Shown one piece after another: positions 47,294 to 60,851 of a DNA stretch of 64,000 nucleotides. Origin of the DNA: Camellia lanceoleosa (lineage: Eukaryota > Streptophyta > Magnoliopsida > Ericales > Theaceae); assembly GCA_025200525.1 (NCBI GenBank), contig CM045763.1, forward strand, positions 85,588,131 through 85,652,130. Direction: 5' to 3'. Below the pieces are notes generated by a model. The model saw only the letters and a list, made by a program, of their open reading frames with translations. It ran no database searches and was not told the origin of the DNA. Numbering within the stretch: position 1 is the first letter of the stretch; every line of letters starts with the position of its first letter. The position numbers and the translations under genes were made by a program.

Positions 47294-49180
47294 AAAGTTG
47301 TCATATTTTTTTATACTAAAATATGTATTTGTCTTTATTTATTTCATTATTTACTTGTCTTTTACATTAGTTTTGTTCATTTTAATAAAAAAAGTTAGTG
47401 TAATTATACCAAATTTATGGAATTAATTATATTTTTCTCAAATTGGGTAAATTAATCTTTGTAATTTAGGTGAAGTGTCATTTTAATTTCCGTAATTTTT
47501 ATGTAAATAATTTGGTCTCTCTACACTTTCAATTTTATTATAGTGGGTGTTTGAAAAGTTGCTATTTTAATAAATTATTTTAGTTTTTTGTTATTTTAGT
47601 AGGTTAAAATTTTTATGTTTGGAAAGATAGTTAGATTTTTTTTGTGATTGGATATGATTTTTGTGAAAGAAAAGATGAAATGATTATGGATTTAATGTCA
47701 CATTTTATCTTATTAACTATTTTAGTTTATTTTATCTTTTTATAGATTTTAACCAAAAAAAATGTTAAAATCCAACTTGCCAAACACCACCATAATGTGA
47801 TCCTCCCATTGATTACAACTAAAAAAATTTCATTCAAACTAGCGGAACTAGTGAAGACCCTTCTCAAATCTCAAAGGATGTGAGTTTAATTTAGGGAAAA
47901 TAACAATGCAGGGTAAAAAACTTCAAAAAAATAAAAAAATGTAAAATATGGGATGTGCAACTCTTTGCGGGGTGGGGGTGTAACTCAAAAATTGTGGAGG
48001 TGCAAGGCTGAATTGCACCCCCATGTCTATGTAATTTTTTTTACTTGTTTTATTGACATGTAATTTTCCTTAATTTTACCTTGAATTTTTTAGGGAAATT
48101 ATCATTTCATTGGAAATTTCATAAAATAATTTCAAATTGATAGAAAAGTTTATGAATTTATCTTTTAATGTTGTAAATTTTTCCACTAATATGCATGTAA
48201 GAAATGGTTTGGGAAAAAATATTTTTTTTCCAAATTTTGGTCTAATTTTCAGGTGGGACCCAGCGCCAAAGTTGGCAGATCCATGTGGCAACGCGTTCTT
48301 TGCTGCGTAATGATTCACGTCGTATATTTGGTTACTCAAAATTATTATTGAGTGAATAGAAAATTGATGTCAAAGTGAGCTCCATGAAAATTGTGTGTTT
48401 GGTGAAATTTCTATAAAGGTTGAAGTTAAGATTTGTCCTATATCGCTTTGATGGGCAAACTTTGTATGGGTTTATAAGGGGTACCCAAGTTTTGTGGAAT
48501 GGTGAGATTATGGGTAAAGTGGGCTAGACCATTGAGCCCAAAACAAACAAGCGCGTCGCCGAGGCTTTGGCACTGGTGCGTAGTGTGAAGCTGGGTTGGA
48601 CTTGTCTGACTCAATATTAATTCTTTTTTGGCCAAAAACATTTGAATTTTTTTTTAATATTTGGAAAATAAATTTTGACCATTTGAATTTAAATTTCTGT
48701 TGGAAAAATTCAAATTTCGACTTGCACCTCTTCAAATCTTTTTGTACAGATTCCATACATGTTCCGAACATGTTCATATATGTTTAGTTCAAACCCATAT
48801 CTGTTCAATTCAAACCATACAGGTTTGTATTTGTTTAATTCAAAACAAGTCTTGTACCTGTTCAATCCTATCCGAACAGGTTTTCTACCTGTTCTGAAAA
48901 GCCACTATTTCATTTACAAATAGGCAGTCCCTTATTTGAATTTTGCACTCAATCTCTACCTGCTGCCTTCAATCTCTGCGTTTTGCTGCATTATTTTTCC
49001 TGTGAAAAATAGTGTAAACACAAAGTGTGTTCGTTATGCGCAAACTCTTGTATGGAAAACATTCAACAATCACAGAAAGCCGAATATTTGAAGAAATAAT
49101 GGAAAATAAATATATAAAACTTCCAAAACACCATACAATTGTTTAAACCTTTACATAATTAAAAATCAAAAAGAAAAACT

Positions 49181-49698
49181 TAGGTAGTGTTTGGTAGAGT
49201 TTTGTAAATGTGATTTGAGAGTATGAGTTGTATTTTGAGTTTGTGTGTTGTGGAATTATAATTTGAGTGTAGAAAATTTGTTTGGTAAAGAGTTTTGAAA
49301 ATAGTTTTGGAAAAGAGGTTTGATTTGAGTGGGGAAATGTTGATGTGACATTTGATATGTGATACAAAAATTTACAACTCATAACTAAACATACAATTCA
49401 AAATTATTTTAAAGCACATAAAAAATTCAGAAAATATTTTTTTCGATTATAAATTAATTAACATATCAATTGTAAAAAAAAAAAAAAATAATAATAATAA
49501 TAATTTGTCAGCCTGCCGGTCAACCGGCCGGATGACCCTAACGGGAAAAAAAATTACAGACAACGCGCAGAACAGACGCAGAAAAACAGGAGCTTTCGGC
49601 AGAGTTTTGGAAAATTAATTCCAAAACTCCTACGAAACACCATTCTCAAACTCACATGTTGAAAACGATTTCTAGAATCATTCCAAACAGACCTTTAA
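49181..49698. mobile_element. MITE-like insertion in the Copia LTR
   Basis: It begins GGTAGTGTTTGGTAGAG and ends CATTCCAAACAGACC, whose complement (GGTCTGTTTGGAATG) matches the start. This is the end type of PIF/Harbinger-like or hAT-like MITEs. A poly(A)/AAT run lies at 49475-49503. The flanking duplication is unclear (TTA-like on the left, TTT on the right). Confidence 0.45.
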
Positions 49699-50767
49699 TT
49701 ACATGGCTAGGGTTTCATCAAAACCCTAGAAAAGAGGACTAGCCACTCATGGAGGAGTGGGAAGAGGAAGAAGATAAGAAAGAAGACCCCATGGAAGTGT
49801 CCTTCAAGCTTTTGGGAGAAAATCACCTCTTGAAACCCTAGCCTCTCTTTCCTTGCCAAAAACAACTTCCGAACCCTAATCCAGCCTTTTTCTTTTCTAT
49901 TTATACTTCTGCTATCTTTCAAACAGGTTGAAAATATCGAGCATGTTTTTCTAGAAAAAGTCAATGCACGTGCGGACAAAGTCAATTTTTCCTTCAAATT
50001 CTGTCTTTTTGCCCATTTTTATGCTCCGACTATGTACAGCCTGATTGACATTAAACACACATAAAGTATACAGTTTGACAAGTAAGTAAAGTTAAGATAT
50101 CCTAATTAACGGCCTCAATGTTGTACAATTCGGCCTTAATCAGTAGTGCTGCTACTGTTCGTTGTTGATCATTTTATCTTGGGAAATAGACATCCGTAAT
50201 CTGAAAGCACCGTGGAGAAGACGAATCTATCTTAAGGATAGTGTTAAACACTAGCCTTGATTAAAATTTTGTTCAAGAAAATAATAAGGTAAGTAATTAG
50301 TTTATTTTTTTGCTTTATTAATTTTTCCTTTTTCAGATTCAGATTTTGTTTTTGTAACAAAATAAGAATCTATTGTTTTTTTTTTATATATATACTATTT
50401 TGATTTTTGTAATTAAATAATCTCTCTCCTTTCTTTAATTTTTCTTTGAATACATTGAAAATTGTCCAACAATCTTAAGACAGACTTTTGTTTTTTGATA
50501 AGTCTTCAGTGTATTAAGAAAATATTTTTTTTTTGTTTGTATAACAAGAAAATTATTGTGTTTTATTTTTTTGGTTTTAGTAACTAGAAAAATAAAATTA
50601 TTTTCTGTTATAACTTATTTTCTAGTTATAGTAACTAGAAAATTAATTTGTATTTTGGTTTTGATGTTTGTAATAAGTTATTATAGCTTCTGCAAGTAGT
50701 ACTCCAAATCCGATTGTTACAACGACTTCGGTTCTTACCCAAAACCATGTTCAAGTTCCAATAAATC

Positions 50768-51175
50768 ATGGAAAAAGAATCGGAAAAATTTAATGGCACT
50801 AAGTTTAAGAGATGGCAGCAGAAAATATTGTTCTATCTTACAACTCTTAATTTTTCCCAGTTTCTCTATGAAGAAGCTCTAGTGCTTAAAGAAGATGAAA
50901 GTGATCGGCAAGTTATTGCCGCTGTCGACGCCTGGAAACATTCTGATTTTCTGTGCAGAAACTACATCCTCAATGGCCTAGACAATATGCTGTATAATGT
51001 TTACAGTCCTTTAAAAACAACAAAAGAATTATAGGATTCTTTGGAGAAAAAATACAAAATCGAGGATGCCGGCACAAAGAAATTTGTTGTTGGTAAATTT
51101 CTAAACTTTATTATGGTAGACTCCCAAACGGTAATTTCTCAAGTTTAAAGTTTTCAATTAATTTTGCATGATATT
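50768..51175 (+). pseudogene. Copia-type gag (UBN2 type), truncated
   Basis: The ATG at 50768 begins a gag-like protein with FNGTKFKRWQQKILFYL and later WKHSDFLCRNYILNGLD, typical of the UBN2 gag domain of Ty1/Copia elements. TAG at 51032-51034 stops it, but the same frame continues with gag-like residues (EKKYKIEDAGTKKF) to the junction at 51175. It would form the particle core. It lacks the zinc knuckle and all of pol. Confidence 0.8.
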
Positions 51176-51756
51176 TGTTGGGCACGGCCCAAGGGGGGCT
51201 ACCTTGGGTTACCCAAACAACCATTTTCCTAAGCCCAACAAGATAGACCTAACACTAAGCCAATACAGAACTCATTCATAATATTTTGGCCCAGGCACCA
51301 GCTAACCACCCGTCAGAAAGAGAGCTGGCTACATGACAGGCAAAGATTTTTGAGAGTTATTGAGCCTACGTGCCAAGTATTAAATGAGTCTGTCAAAGCA
51401 TTAAATACTACAAGACCTCTTGCTTTGATGTATGGGTAAACCACTATGGCCGACAGTAAGCAGACAGCAGGCTTTCAGCTAATGGGATAGCTTAGAATGG
51501 ACAAGGAAATGATAAGCAAAGGATATAAAGAAGCCTTCGAGACACGTTAAAGGTTAAGTTTTTCCTGACCCCTCCTTCTTACTTCTCTCTCACTCTAAAC
51601 TCCATCGACCCTAACCTAACTTAATCGTCAGAATGTCTGTCGAGGGACTATCCCCCCCTCTGGACCTTTTTACAAGTGCCCTTTGTGGATATTAAGGCCA
51701 GCAGACCCATCGGAAGCGTGGACTAATCCGTCCCATCCTCTATTGAAGTTATTGCA
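51176..51756 (+). repeat. 5' LTR of a Tat-type Gypsy element
   Basis: Starts TGTTGGGCACGGCCC and ends near ATTGCA. It has a TATA box (GGATATAAAG at 51521-51530) and an R/U5-like pyrimidine-rich stretch. The primer-binding site follows. Confidence 0.75.
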
Positions 51757-51764
51757 GTATTAGC

Positions 51765-51782
51765 TGGCACCATCTATAGGAA
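51765..51782 (+). promoter_or_regulatory. Primer-binding site of the Tat-type element
   Basis: TGGCACCATCTATAGGAA resembles the TGGCGCC-type primer sites of Tat/Athila elements, with several transitions. It lies eight bases after the putative LTR end. Confidence 0.6.
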
Positions 51783-52338
51783 TCCATCTCTGGTCGACAG
51801 TTGTGTTCATTGTTGCTGGAGAGAACCCCATTAACACCCATCTCCTACGTCAAAGTGACTGGTCATGACCAGGTCTATGGCTTCACATGGCTTCACAACA
51901 CAATACTGGTAACCTTGAAGTCGAGTCTTCCAACCCAAATAACCCACCTCCATATTTCGCAGAACTCACTAACAGCATCAACCGCAACCAGGCTTTGATC
52001 AACGCCTTGCTCCAACAGGATCTCCCTGTCTCTCATCTACTACCATAAGATATCCTCCAAACCGAGAACAAACTCCCAGCAACCCATTCCAACCACATGC
52101 TTCTCAAGGACTGTTTCCTCCACCTTTCATCCCATAAGCTCACCTGTCAAATTTGGAGGGTTTAGAGTCCCTACCTCAGGACTACACCCCCCCACCTCAG
52201 GGCTCGTATCTACCACACCACGCTCATGTCCCTGAAGGTGAGGCTAACAGTGTTCAACACCCACTTCCCTCTATAGGAGATAACATTCCTATTTGGGACG
52301 CTAAACTATGAGCCATGAAGCTCTAACTTCAGGGGGTC

Positions 52339-52970
52339 ATGCAGAACATACAGAACAAACCTTCCACAACAGACAACTCCACATTTGCCACGCCCATCAG
52401 GGCTAAACCCCTACCCTCCAAGTTCAAGATACCGTCAATCGACACCTTCGACAGCATAACTGATCCGGTCAACTATCTGGAAGCTTACAAGACCCTCATG
52501 ACCCTCCATGTTTTCCCTGACGAAATCATGTATCGTGCTTTTCCCATGACATTCAAGGGGTCGGCACGATTGTGGTTCAGTCAACTACCACCGGACTCCG
52601 TCACCACTTTTCAACAGCTAAGTGATTCTTTCTTGAGTCATTTCATCGGCGGTCAGCGTCAACGACATCTGGCGACTTAGCTATTGAATATTCGCCAAAT
52701 CGACGGGGAATCGCTGCATAGGTTTGTCACCTATTTTAATTCGAAAGCCCTCCAGGTTGAGGAGAATGATGATAAGGTCATCTTAACAGCCTTCATGGCC
52801 GATCTACGTTTATCGAATTTCCTCTTCTCTCTCTCCAAAAACCCCTCAGCGACCATGGCCACCCTCCTTACCAAAACCCATAAATATATGAATGCTGAGG
52901 ACTCTTTGGCAGCCTGCCAACACCTAAACCCTCAAAACCCAAAGATAAGAGAAAGGAGTCGGAACCTAGG
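52339..52970 (+). pseudogene. Tat-type gag, N-terminal part
   Basis: The Retrotrans_gag domain is clear: FKIPSIDTFDSITDPVNYLE, then AFPMTFKGSARLWFSQLPP, and a second half with GESLHRFVTYFNSKAL. TAG at 52678-52680 splits it, and the frame continues unchanged. The frame is cut at 52970 by an antisense LTR starting TGTCATGACCC, and gag sequence resumes at 61954. The coding sequence probably starts upstream of 52339, in a damaged region (51800-52338). Confidence 0.85.
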
Positions 52971-55771
52971 TGTCATGACCCAAACCCACTCTTATAGGTT
53001 TAGTGTCATGACTGGCCAGTAATTCGAGATTACCAAAGGCCTATTATCAGTAATACAATAATCGGGGCTGGCAGAAGCTTGTAAATAATAAAATATAACG
53101 TCCAATGAGCTGTAAGGACTAATATGTAACAAAACAACTTTCATATATGTATATACACATCAGTCCAACCATCAAGCTTATGTACAAAAATACAACATAA
53201 TTAGGGATTAAATCCCATTAACAAAACCAGTCTTAACTTCAAATATGAAAACATTTAGAACTAGTCTCAGTAATGTTCAAAACAAAAGGGTGAACTCTAA
53301 ACCACCCATGAAACCTTGAAGCTTGTCTTAGTAGGAACCTCAAAGTGAGACACAGAAGTTGGCTTGACAAAACAGAGTTTAGGTTGATGCCACTAAGTTC
53401 GCTCTTGCACTTGATCACCTACATATAAATATAAAATAATGAGTTAGAGCCCACCGAATAACAACTGTGTAAAGGGGTTATGAATGATGTCCTTACAACA
53501 TTTGAAATAATCAATTATCAATAGAACATTTTCAATCTATATCTTTTTGTCAATCAATCGTTTAATCGTTCAATTCAATCAACCATAATTGTATAGGTCA
53601 CACGTGGTACATTCAATAGCAACAATACAATAGGTCTTAAAGACTGAACAATCAATTGATGACCATCAAACAATAGACAATAGTTCCAAGAATTGGAACT
53701 GACAGAGATCTCTATAACAATAACGATAACAATATCAATAACAATAGCAATATGCTATGGATGTCACAAATACAGTTCAAAATAAGATTATCATTCAATC
53801 GATAAAAAGTATTATTTCATAAAACAATATGATTTATCAATCAAAAAATAAATACGATTGAATATATCTTTACAACAGTGTTACTTACAGTTGGCTCCTT
53901 GAAACACGTGATCACAGTGTGGCGTCTAACCTATACAAACACATTCAAGCACAATATCTCAAAACATGTTCAATTCATTCAGTCGGTTCTTAAACCTATT
54001 CAGTTCATTCGGTATTTGTTCGTTCAGTTATTTCTATTCGTTCTTTAATTTCCAAATCTTAATGCAAAAACCTCCTTAATTTGTCAAGATTAAAGCTATA
54101 ACTTCATGAATATAATGATTCAAAACTTTTCTTCCTTTTTCTTACAAAATATAAAATTAAAGCTATAAGGCTCTTAGAAAAATATCTACATATATGAAAT
54201 TCAAATTAAGATCAAACTAATTCTTGATTGTCAAATTCAAATTATAATTTATTTCTTAATTTGTCCAATTTTAGATTTAATTTATTTTCTTTATGTCAAA
54301 CCCAATTTCAAATTCATAAATTCTAAAACATAAATTAAGTTTTTAAAACCCAATTTCATGTTCAAAACTCATGCAAAATTTCATCAAAACATGAAAATAA
54401 TTATGAGCCATGATCAATCTTCAATAAATCTTTGTTGCATGTAATTTATGGAGCTTAATTTAACAATAACTTCCCAAAATAAACCCAAAATAATTAATTT
54501 CTAATTAAACTTCATAAACTTGATCTTAGCTACAATTCTTCATTTTCTTGTCAATTGCCTAGGAACATTGAATATATGTAATTCAAATAAAACTAACTAA
54601 TTTAATATATTCCAAAATTTGTTTAATTTAAATAAAACTCTTAAATTACATTACATGCATGGGTTAATAATCAAAATCAAACCCATATTTTCATGAACTC
54701 ATGGTTTCCAAACTTTTCTTCAAAATCTGTATAATGTTCAAATCCTTTCAAAACTCATGGTGCATGCAAATACACATCTCATATATATATATATATATCA
54801 AGGCTCACAAACCTAAGTGTTGGAAATTTGGTTTTTTATAGGCTTATTTTGGGCCAACTTTGAGCTCAAAATAAAGAGGGTCCCTGTGACGATCCCACTG
54901 CGCATAATGATTAGCACTTAATTAATTAAGGAGATTTGAATTTTAATTGCCCATTGTTCTAATTTAATTTGGGGTCATAAGAATTATTTAGTTTGATTCG
55001 TATATGATTCTATTGAGGATTTATTTTGGAATTAGAAATTGAAAACCAACATGGCTCAAGAGTGTATAATTGGTGAATTGAATTAGTTTAATTTCAAGTA
55101 TCGGACCGTATGGAAGCTTAATTAAATATTCAATTCAAATCTATAAAATTGATATTTTATTAATTGGGTCCGAATTGAAGTTGATTAAGTCATGAGGATT
55201 GAGAATTGGGATTATTATGAATTAAATTTATTCATGGGGTGTCCAATTTGAATACGTAATTTATTGATGAAAATTTTGAGTCTGATTAGAAATTGAAAGC
55301 CTAAATGATTTGAGAAATCAAAATTGATAATGATAATAAATTTAATTTAATATTTGGAGCCTTTTGGGAGTTTGATTAAAAATCAAATTCAAATGGTAAA
55401 GATTAACTATAATTAATTGGGCCTTAATGGAAGTCAAATTAGACTAATTAAATTATATGGGATTCATGATTAGGTATGATTAATTTAATTGTATGTCAAT
55501 CAAGATTCATTAAGACTAAGTGTTATTTAATTAAATTAATCTTAATCATAAATTAAATAGTATAATGGTTTAAAAATTTGAGAGTGCATGTGGGTGTGGG
55601 TGTATTGAAAAAAATGTGTGTGTGTAGAGAAATTTGTGTGTGTGTATGTGAGAGTGTTATGTTGGGAGCCTTAGATAATGTGCACGTGTGCATGTGATGG
55701 CAACAAGTATAGGTGTGTGTGTATATTTGTTTCCTTTGTGCTGAAGCACTCTTGGGGGGATTGAGGTCAAA

Positions 55772-55818
<47 letters not shown>
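55772..55818. repeat. GA microsatellite
   Basis: An uninterrupted (GA)n run of about 47 bases inside the sense Tekay-like LTR. The antisense LTR has the matching CT run at 60814-60848, so the tract is part of the LTR family and varies in length. Confidence 0.9.
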
Positions 55819-55824
<6 letters not shown>

Positions 55825-57175
55825 CTGGAACAAAGTAAAAAATCTAGAAATCCCCTAGATGTTGATTTGTGATTATGTATTAATTTTAAGCAGTATATAA
55901 CAATCCCAATCAAACAATCAAGACAAATCGACACAATAATTTTACGTGAAAAAATCACAATTGGACACCTCCAATTGTGATAAAAAAAACCAAGGGCAAA
56001 AGCCACAAAACAATCCACTAAAAAGACATAAAAGAATTACACAGGTGTACTCTCAATTACCTAGCAAATCCACGTCCGAATTGAACCAACCCCTATGTGT
56101 CTCTTCCAACCCCGTCTTCACCTCGGAATTGTCTTGACGATGAGCCACTCCAGAATCCACTGAAAAACAACTCTCTCTTTTGTATAGAATGAATAAAGAA
56201 TCCTTTGATGTATACTCTTTAAACCATGAGTTGAATACTCAATCAAAACATCAAAGAAAAACTCGCAAAATATCCCCAGATATAAACCTTAATATCCAAG
56301 AAGAAGATCTGGAGAAGTAATCCTAAATTCTGACAGAAACCCGTATTTATAGAAATCTGGAATTGCGAGGCTCGCTTGAGTGAAGCTTCTCTCGCTCGAG
56401 CAAGTAACCAACAACCCGTGTTTTCCATAAGTGGCTTCGCGCGAGCCACGCATCCTTCGCTCGAGCGAACAAACACCTGTTTCAGGTCTTTATGCAGACG
56501 CAGTCCTTCGCTCGAGCGAGCATTTCTTCGTTCGAGCGAGCAAGGCCGGACATGCAACTTTGAATGCAATTTTACATTTTGCTTCGGGGGCGCTGCCCCT
56601 CAACCCCTCCGTGGCGTTGCCTTGGACCCACCAAGAGGCGCTGTCCCCTGGACCCCCGCGAGCTGACCGGGCAACTCGATCCCCGTCATAATCCGCGAAG
56701 TGGCAATCTTGGAAGCATTAACATCACAAACTTCTCTGCAAGGCACAATTCGGGTTAGATTCGCATCTACAACTCATATCCTCACTGAAATCTGGAACTG
56801 CGAGGCTCACTCGAGCGAAGCTTCTCTCACTCGAGCGAGTAACCAAAAACGCGTGTTTTCCATAAGTGGCTTCGCTCGAGCCACGCATCCTTCGCTCGAG
56901 TGAACAAACACCTCTTTCAGGTCTTTATGCAGACACAGTCCTTCGCTCGAGCGAGTATTTCTTCGCTCGAGCGAGCAAGGGCTGACAGGCAACTTTGAAT
57001 GCAATTTTGCATTTTGCTTGGCCTTGCCCTCAACCCCCTCTGGACCCTTCGGCTGCAAAATGATCCCGTCATAATCAGCAAAGTGGCAATCTTGGAAGCA
57101 TTAACATCACAAACTTCTCTGCAAGGCACAATTCGGATTGGATTCGCATCTAAAACTCATATCCTCACTGAAATA
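55825..57175. repeat. Inserted repeat with tandem duplication and CTCGAGCG arrays
   Basis: This stretch has no counterpart in the antisense LTR copy, so it appears to be an insertion in the sense LTR. It contains a tandem duplication: about 56353-56792 and 56793-57173, each starting AATCTGGAA(T/C)TGCGAGGCTC and ending in CATATCCTCACTGAAAT. Each copy carries about seven CTCGAGCG-type motifs. Ser/Glu/Arg-rich frames here are by-products. The identity and ends of the insertion are uncertain. Confidence 0.55.
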
Positions 57176-60100
57176 CAAGAACGAATAAAATTACAACTGA
57201 AAGGAGTTTTGTCAAACGGGATTGCCAAGAATAAAAACCTAACACAAAGAAACAAAGGAGGAGAAGAAAAAATTGAAAGAGGAGCTCAAGTTATTGAGGA
57301 AGAAGAAGAACTAGAAAATTTAAGGTATGGCATTCATGTTTAATTTGTGTAGAATCCTTACATTATACTTGAAATTAAAGGTGAAATTGGAATTAATAGC
57401 AAGAAGATAAAGAAAAATTAACTTAAGTATAAGATTATGGAAGTTAATTTTGAATTGGGTTCTAAACATGAAATGGGTTACATGCATGTGGATGATTATG
57501 GAAATAAATTTAGAAATTAATTATTTTGGGTATGATTTTATAGTCTTGCATAAGATTAAGTCTCATTGTTATATGCATGAGCAAATTAATATTCTAATTA
57601 CAACATGCATCATGGATTATGAAAAATCTGAATTAATTCAATTTCATATTTTGAAGAGAAAAAGGGAAAAGCTTTAGAAAGATCAAGTTATGGAAATTTG
57701 GAGTTAATCTTAAAGTTAGACGAAGTTTTGATTTTATTATGAAAATTAAGAATTTGTTTGATTTTAATTTTTAATCTATGCATGTAATTTAATTTAAAAG
57801 TGTTGTTCAATTCAAATATATTTTGGAACATCTATGATCATAAATTAAGTACTTGGTTCAAGATGGAGTTAATAAGTTTAAATTCTAAGAAATTGATTTT
57901 GCTATAAAGAAAATGAATTAAATCTAAATTTGGACAAATGGAGCATGATTTTGAATAAATTATTTCTAATTGGGAGTGTTTACTAAATTATACAATGATT
58001 CTCCATGTTTTTATACCAAAAATACAAGTTTTGAGGCTTTGAATATTAAATTTGAACTTCAATTGCAATTCTGGAAATTTCAGAATTCACACTGTCCGCT
58101 CGAGCGAGGAAAGTCTCGCTCGAGCGTGAAAATCAAGCTCCCAGAAGTGTTCCAAAATTTTACAGTCCGCTCGAGTGACCAAAGTGGCACTCGAGTGGTC
58201 GCTCGAGCGAGGACCCTATTTTCAGCAATTTTTGACTAACTCTTTTAAATACATAATTGCATCCTCATGACATTCTAAGTATTCTTAGGTACCAATTGCA
58301 CTCTCATAGTAATGGAATAAACTAGAAACACATAAAGAGAGTTGAATTAAAATGAAATGAATATTGAATGGTGTTTCTATTGTGTTTTTGTTATGTCATT
58401 TATATGGGTGGGCATCCGAAGCCTTATATCGACTTAACCCACTGTGAGTAATAACTCTGTAAAGTTATGTTTAACTTTAATATTTTCTGATGATATGAAA
58501 TTATCAGTTTTCTGAAATGCTATGTTTGTATGAATGAATGATTGTCTAATTTTCTTTGAAACGTATTTGTGGTATCCTTAGCAGAGGCCCTCGCCCAGGG
58601 GACATAATACTGTGGCTTATGGTCATGAGGCCCTAGCAGGATATCTAGTGGCCGGGCCCTCGCTGGGAAAACAATCTTGTGTACAGGCCCTACTTTGGGG
58701 AAAACAATACCGTAGCCAATGTATGAGATATGCTACCCTGTACCGGAGGTTCCTTTATGGAACTTGATATGCTTGACCAAAGAGACGTGTTTATGCTAAC
58801 GGATGTATCACACATGATTTGAATATGGATAAGACTATGACTTTGTTTGTGCTACCTAATTATGATTCTGATTTGTTATGAGATTTGAAACATATTATAG
58901 GCATCATTTACTAAAATCTTTACTCTGTTATTATTTACTGGGCTTAGCTCACTGTATTATTTATGTATGTAGGTGATCAGGCGTGTGACCAAGCCTAGAG
59001 CTTCTGCCTGGATTCTGTTTTGTCAGCCAACCTATATGCCTCCCGTGGAGGGTTCGAATATGTCTAGTGGTTATGGCTAAGTGCATTAAGTTCAAGTTTT
59101 GTTTTCTTGTTTGGTTAAACAAGTCCTTGTTTATTTTGTAAATAGGATTAAGTCTCTTTTTGTCTAATCTGTATTTATATGATGACGTAAGGGTGATGCG
59201 TAAATATGTATATAAAAAGTTTAAAATTTTTCCGTTTCACATTAGTTTGCACAGCTCAATGGATGTTGTATATTTGTTATTTGCTTCCGCTAGCCCCTAA
59301 TATTAAGCTAATTTGTCTCAGAGGCCTTCGGTAATCCCAGGATTACTGGCCAGTTACGATACTAAACCTATAGGGGCGGGTTTGGGTCGTGATAGTCCCA
59401 TACGTCTTTTGAGATGGGTCCAAAGAGGTGATGTGTTCCTTGCCGCATGGTAAGTCACACGGTGAAAACGGTTCATCAGAATCATTTATGAGTAAATAGG
59501 AACTTGAAATCGTTTTCGGGTTCGTGGAATGAATATTTAAAGAATTAATGTGGGTTTCCTTGAAATGGCTTGTCCCACATTGGAAACTTAAGAGAACTTA
59601 TGTGTGTATATAAGTTCTAGGTGGCAACACTTAGGTTGGGCCCCAAGGGGCACCTCAAGTTTGTAGAAGAGAGGAGTTATAGACAAATAGAACCTTGGCT
59701 CAAACCACTACACGCACCGCCGCCGTCTGTCCGTCCGTCCAGCCGGCTGAGCCGTGCCATGCCAGGCGCAGTTGTGGGTCGGGTCAGTTCTTATATTAAA
59801 TTTTTGGACATAATTTATTTGAATTTTTTTTCAAAATTCTTGCAGAAAAAATTAATTTAAATTTTTGCGCCAGTATAATTTGAATTTGAATTCAAATTTT
59901 TTGTCCAATAATTGTGCCTCTTCGATTAATTCGGCAATTCAAAGCTGTTTTTACGATGTTAATAAGCGCCCGGCGATTCTGGATCCATCTTTTAGAAAGA
60001 TTCAAAAACTAGCAGCACATCTGTCCAGTTTGAATCCAGCACCTATTCATTTCAAATTTCTACCTGTTCGGGCAGATTGAATGGTCACCAAGTTGCCTAT

Positions 60101-60814
60101 AAATAGAGACCCATTTCCAGCAGTCAAGAGATCCTGGAAACATCCATAAAATCATCATTTTGTTGTCCAGTTCTTGTTCTGTTTGCATAAATTCTTCATA
60201 TTAATTTTTAGGGAAGAAATTAAGAGAGTATAGAACACAGGTTTGGTTTGCCGTGCAAATTGTTTGGAGTACTACTACAATTTGTAAAGATTATTGTATC
60301 TTGGGAGATAGACGCCTTTTTATTCATAAGCACCGTAACGGAGCGAATCTGTCTTAAGGATAAAATGTCACACACTCGACTTAATCTTTTAAATATTCAT
60401 ATTTATTTAATTTGTTTGATTTGATTTCAATTTATTTATTATACACAGAAGATTAGTCCACCACCAAGCTCAATTGAAGAATTCCTACAATCATTTCATA
60501 TTTATTCTTTAATTCTTCCAGATTACATACATGTAAAAATGAGGCCCAAATTCATGTAAGATATGCAACATCAAACCAAAAATAATCATGTTTATTTCCA
60601 TAACCATGAACCTGGCTTTATTTTCTTATTCAAAGCCATTTCCTTACAAATTCCATAAAATTGATTCCATAACTTCCTTAATTTCAACTAGAATATAAAG
60701 TTTATACATGAATTAGGCATAAATCTCTTATCTTAAGCTTCAATTTCAAATATAATGTGTTGATTTCCTCTATTTCTTCTTGTTCTTCCTTCAATTTTCC
60801 AAGTCTTGATCACT

Positions 60815-60851
<37 letters not shown>

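Larger units (their letters stand above)
44751..48168. other. AT-rich intergenic DNA with MITEs
   Basis: No gene is supported. It contains a TA microsatellite (44870-44885), two MITE-like elements (45327-45815 and 46077-46215), a poly(T) run (45932-45963), GATAAATTTATCA repeats (46830-46960) and short tandem duplications (47098-47293). Its left part must include the GAMYB promoter. Confidence 0.6.
48169..51175 (+). mobile_element. Copia-type retrotransposon remnant (LTR and gag)
   Basis: A 5' LTR-like region starts TGTTGTAAATTT at 48169. It shares blocks with 59395-60430 (for example the TTGGGARATAGACRYC-like segment at 50185 and 60303) and ends near 50290. A gag follows at 50768. The LTR holds an inserted MITE-like segment (49181-49698). 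At 51176 a Tat-type element interrupts the gag, so the remainder is displaced or lost. Confidence 0.65.
54885..59394 (+). mobile_element. Tekay-like solo LTR, sense
   Basis: Starts TGTGACGATCCC and ends GGGTTTGGGTCGTGATA, with the 5-bp duplication GTCCC on both sides (54880-54884 and 59395-59399). It is the same family as the antisense LTR around it and related to the 9807 LTR. It has a CTCGAGCG cluster at 58098-58207 and the hairpin GGTTCCTTTATGGAAC near 58748. It is about 4.5 kb because a further repeat (about 55825-57175) has entered next to its GA run. Confidence 0.8.
54818..60430 (+). mobile_element. Copia-type solo LTR split by a sense Tekay-like LTR
   Basis: The left part begins TGTTGGAAATTTGG at 54818 and runs to 54884. 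The right part (59395-60430) is similar to the Copia LTR at 48169-50290, including CCAAAGAGGTGATGTG-like and ATTGTATCTTGGGAGATAG segments and a CTATAAATAGAG TATA-like site (60098-60109). No primer site or gag follows. The right end is approximate and no target duplication was confirmed. Confidence 0.55.

Noticed and set aside
56376..57058. Ser/Leu/Glu-rich open frames on both strands
   Set aside because: They fall in a duplicated repeat inside an LTR and are produced by the CTCGAGCG motif.
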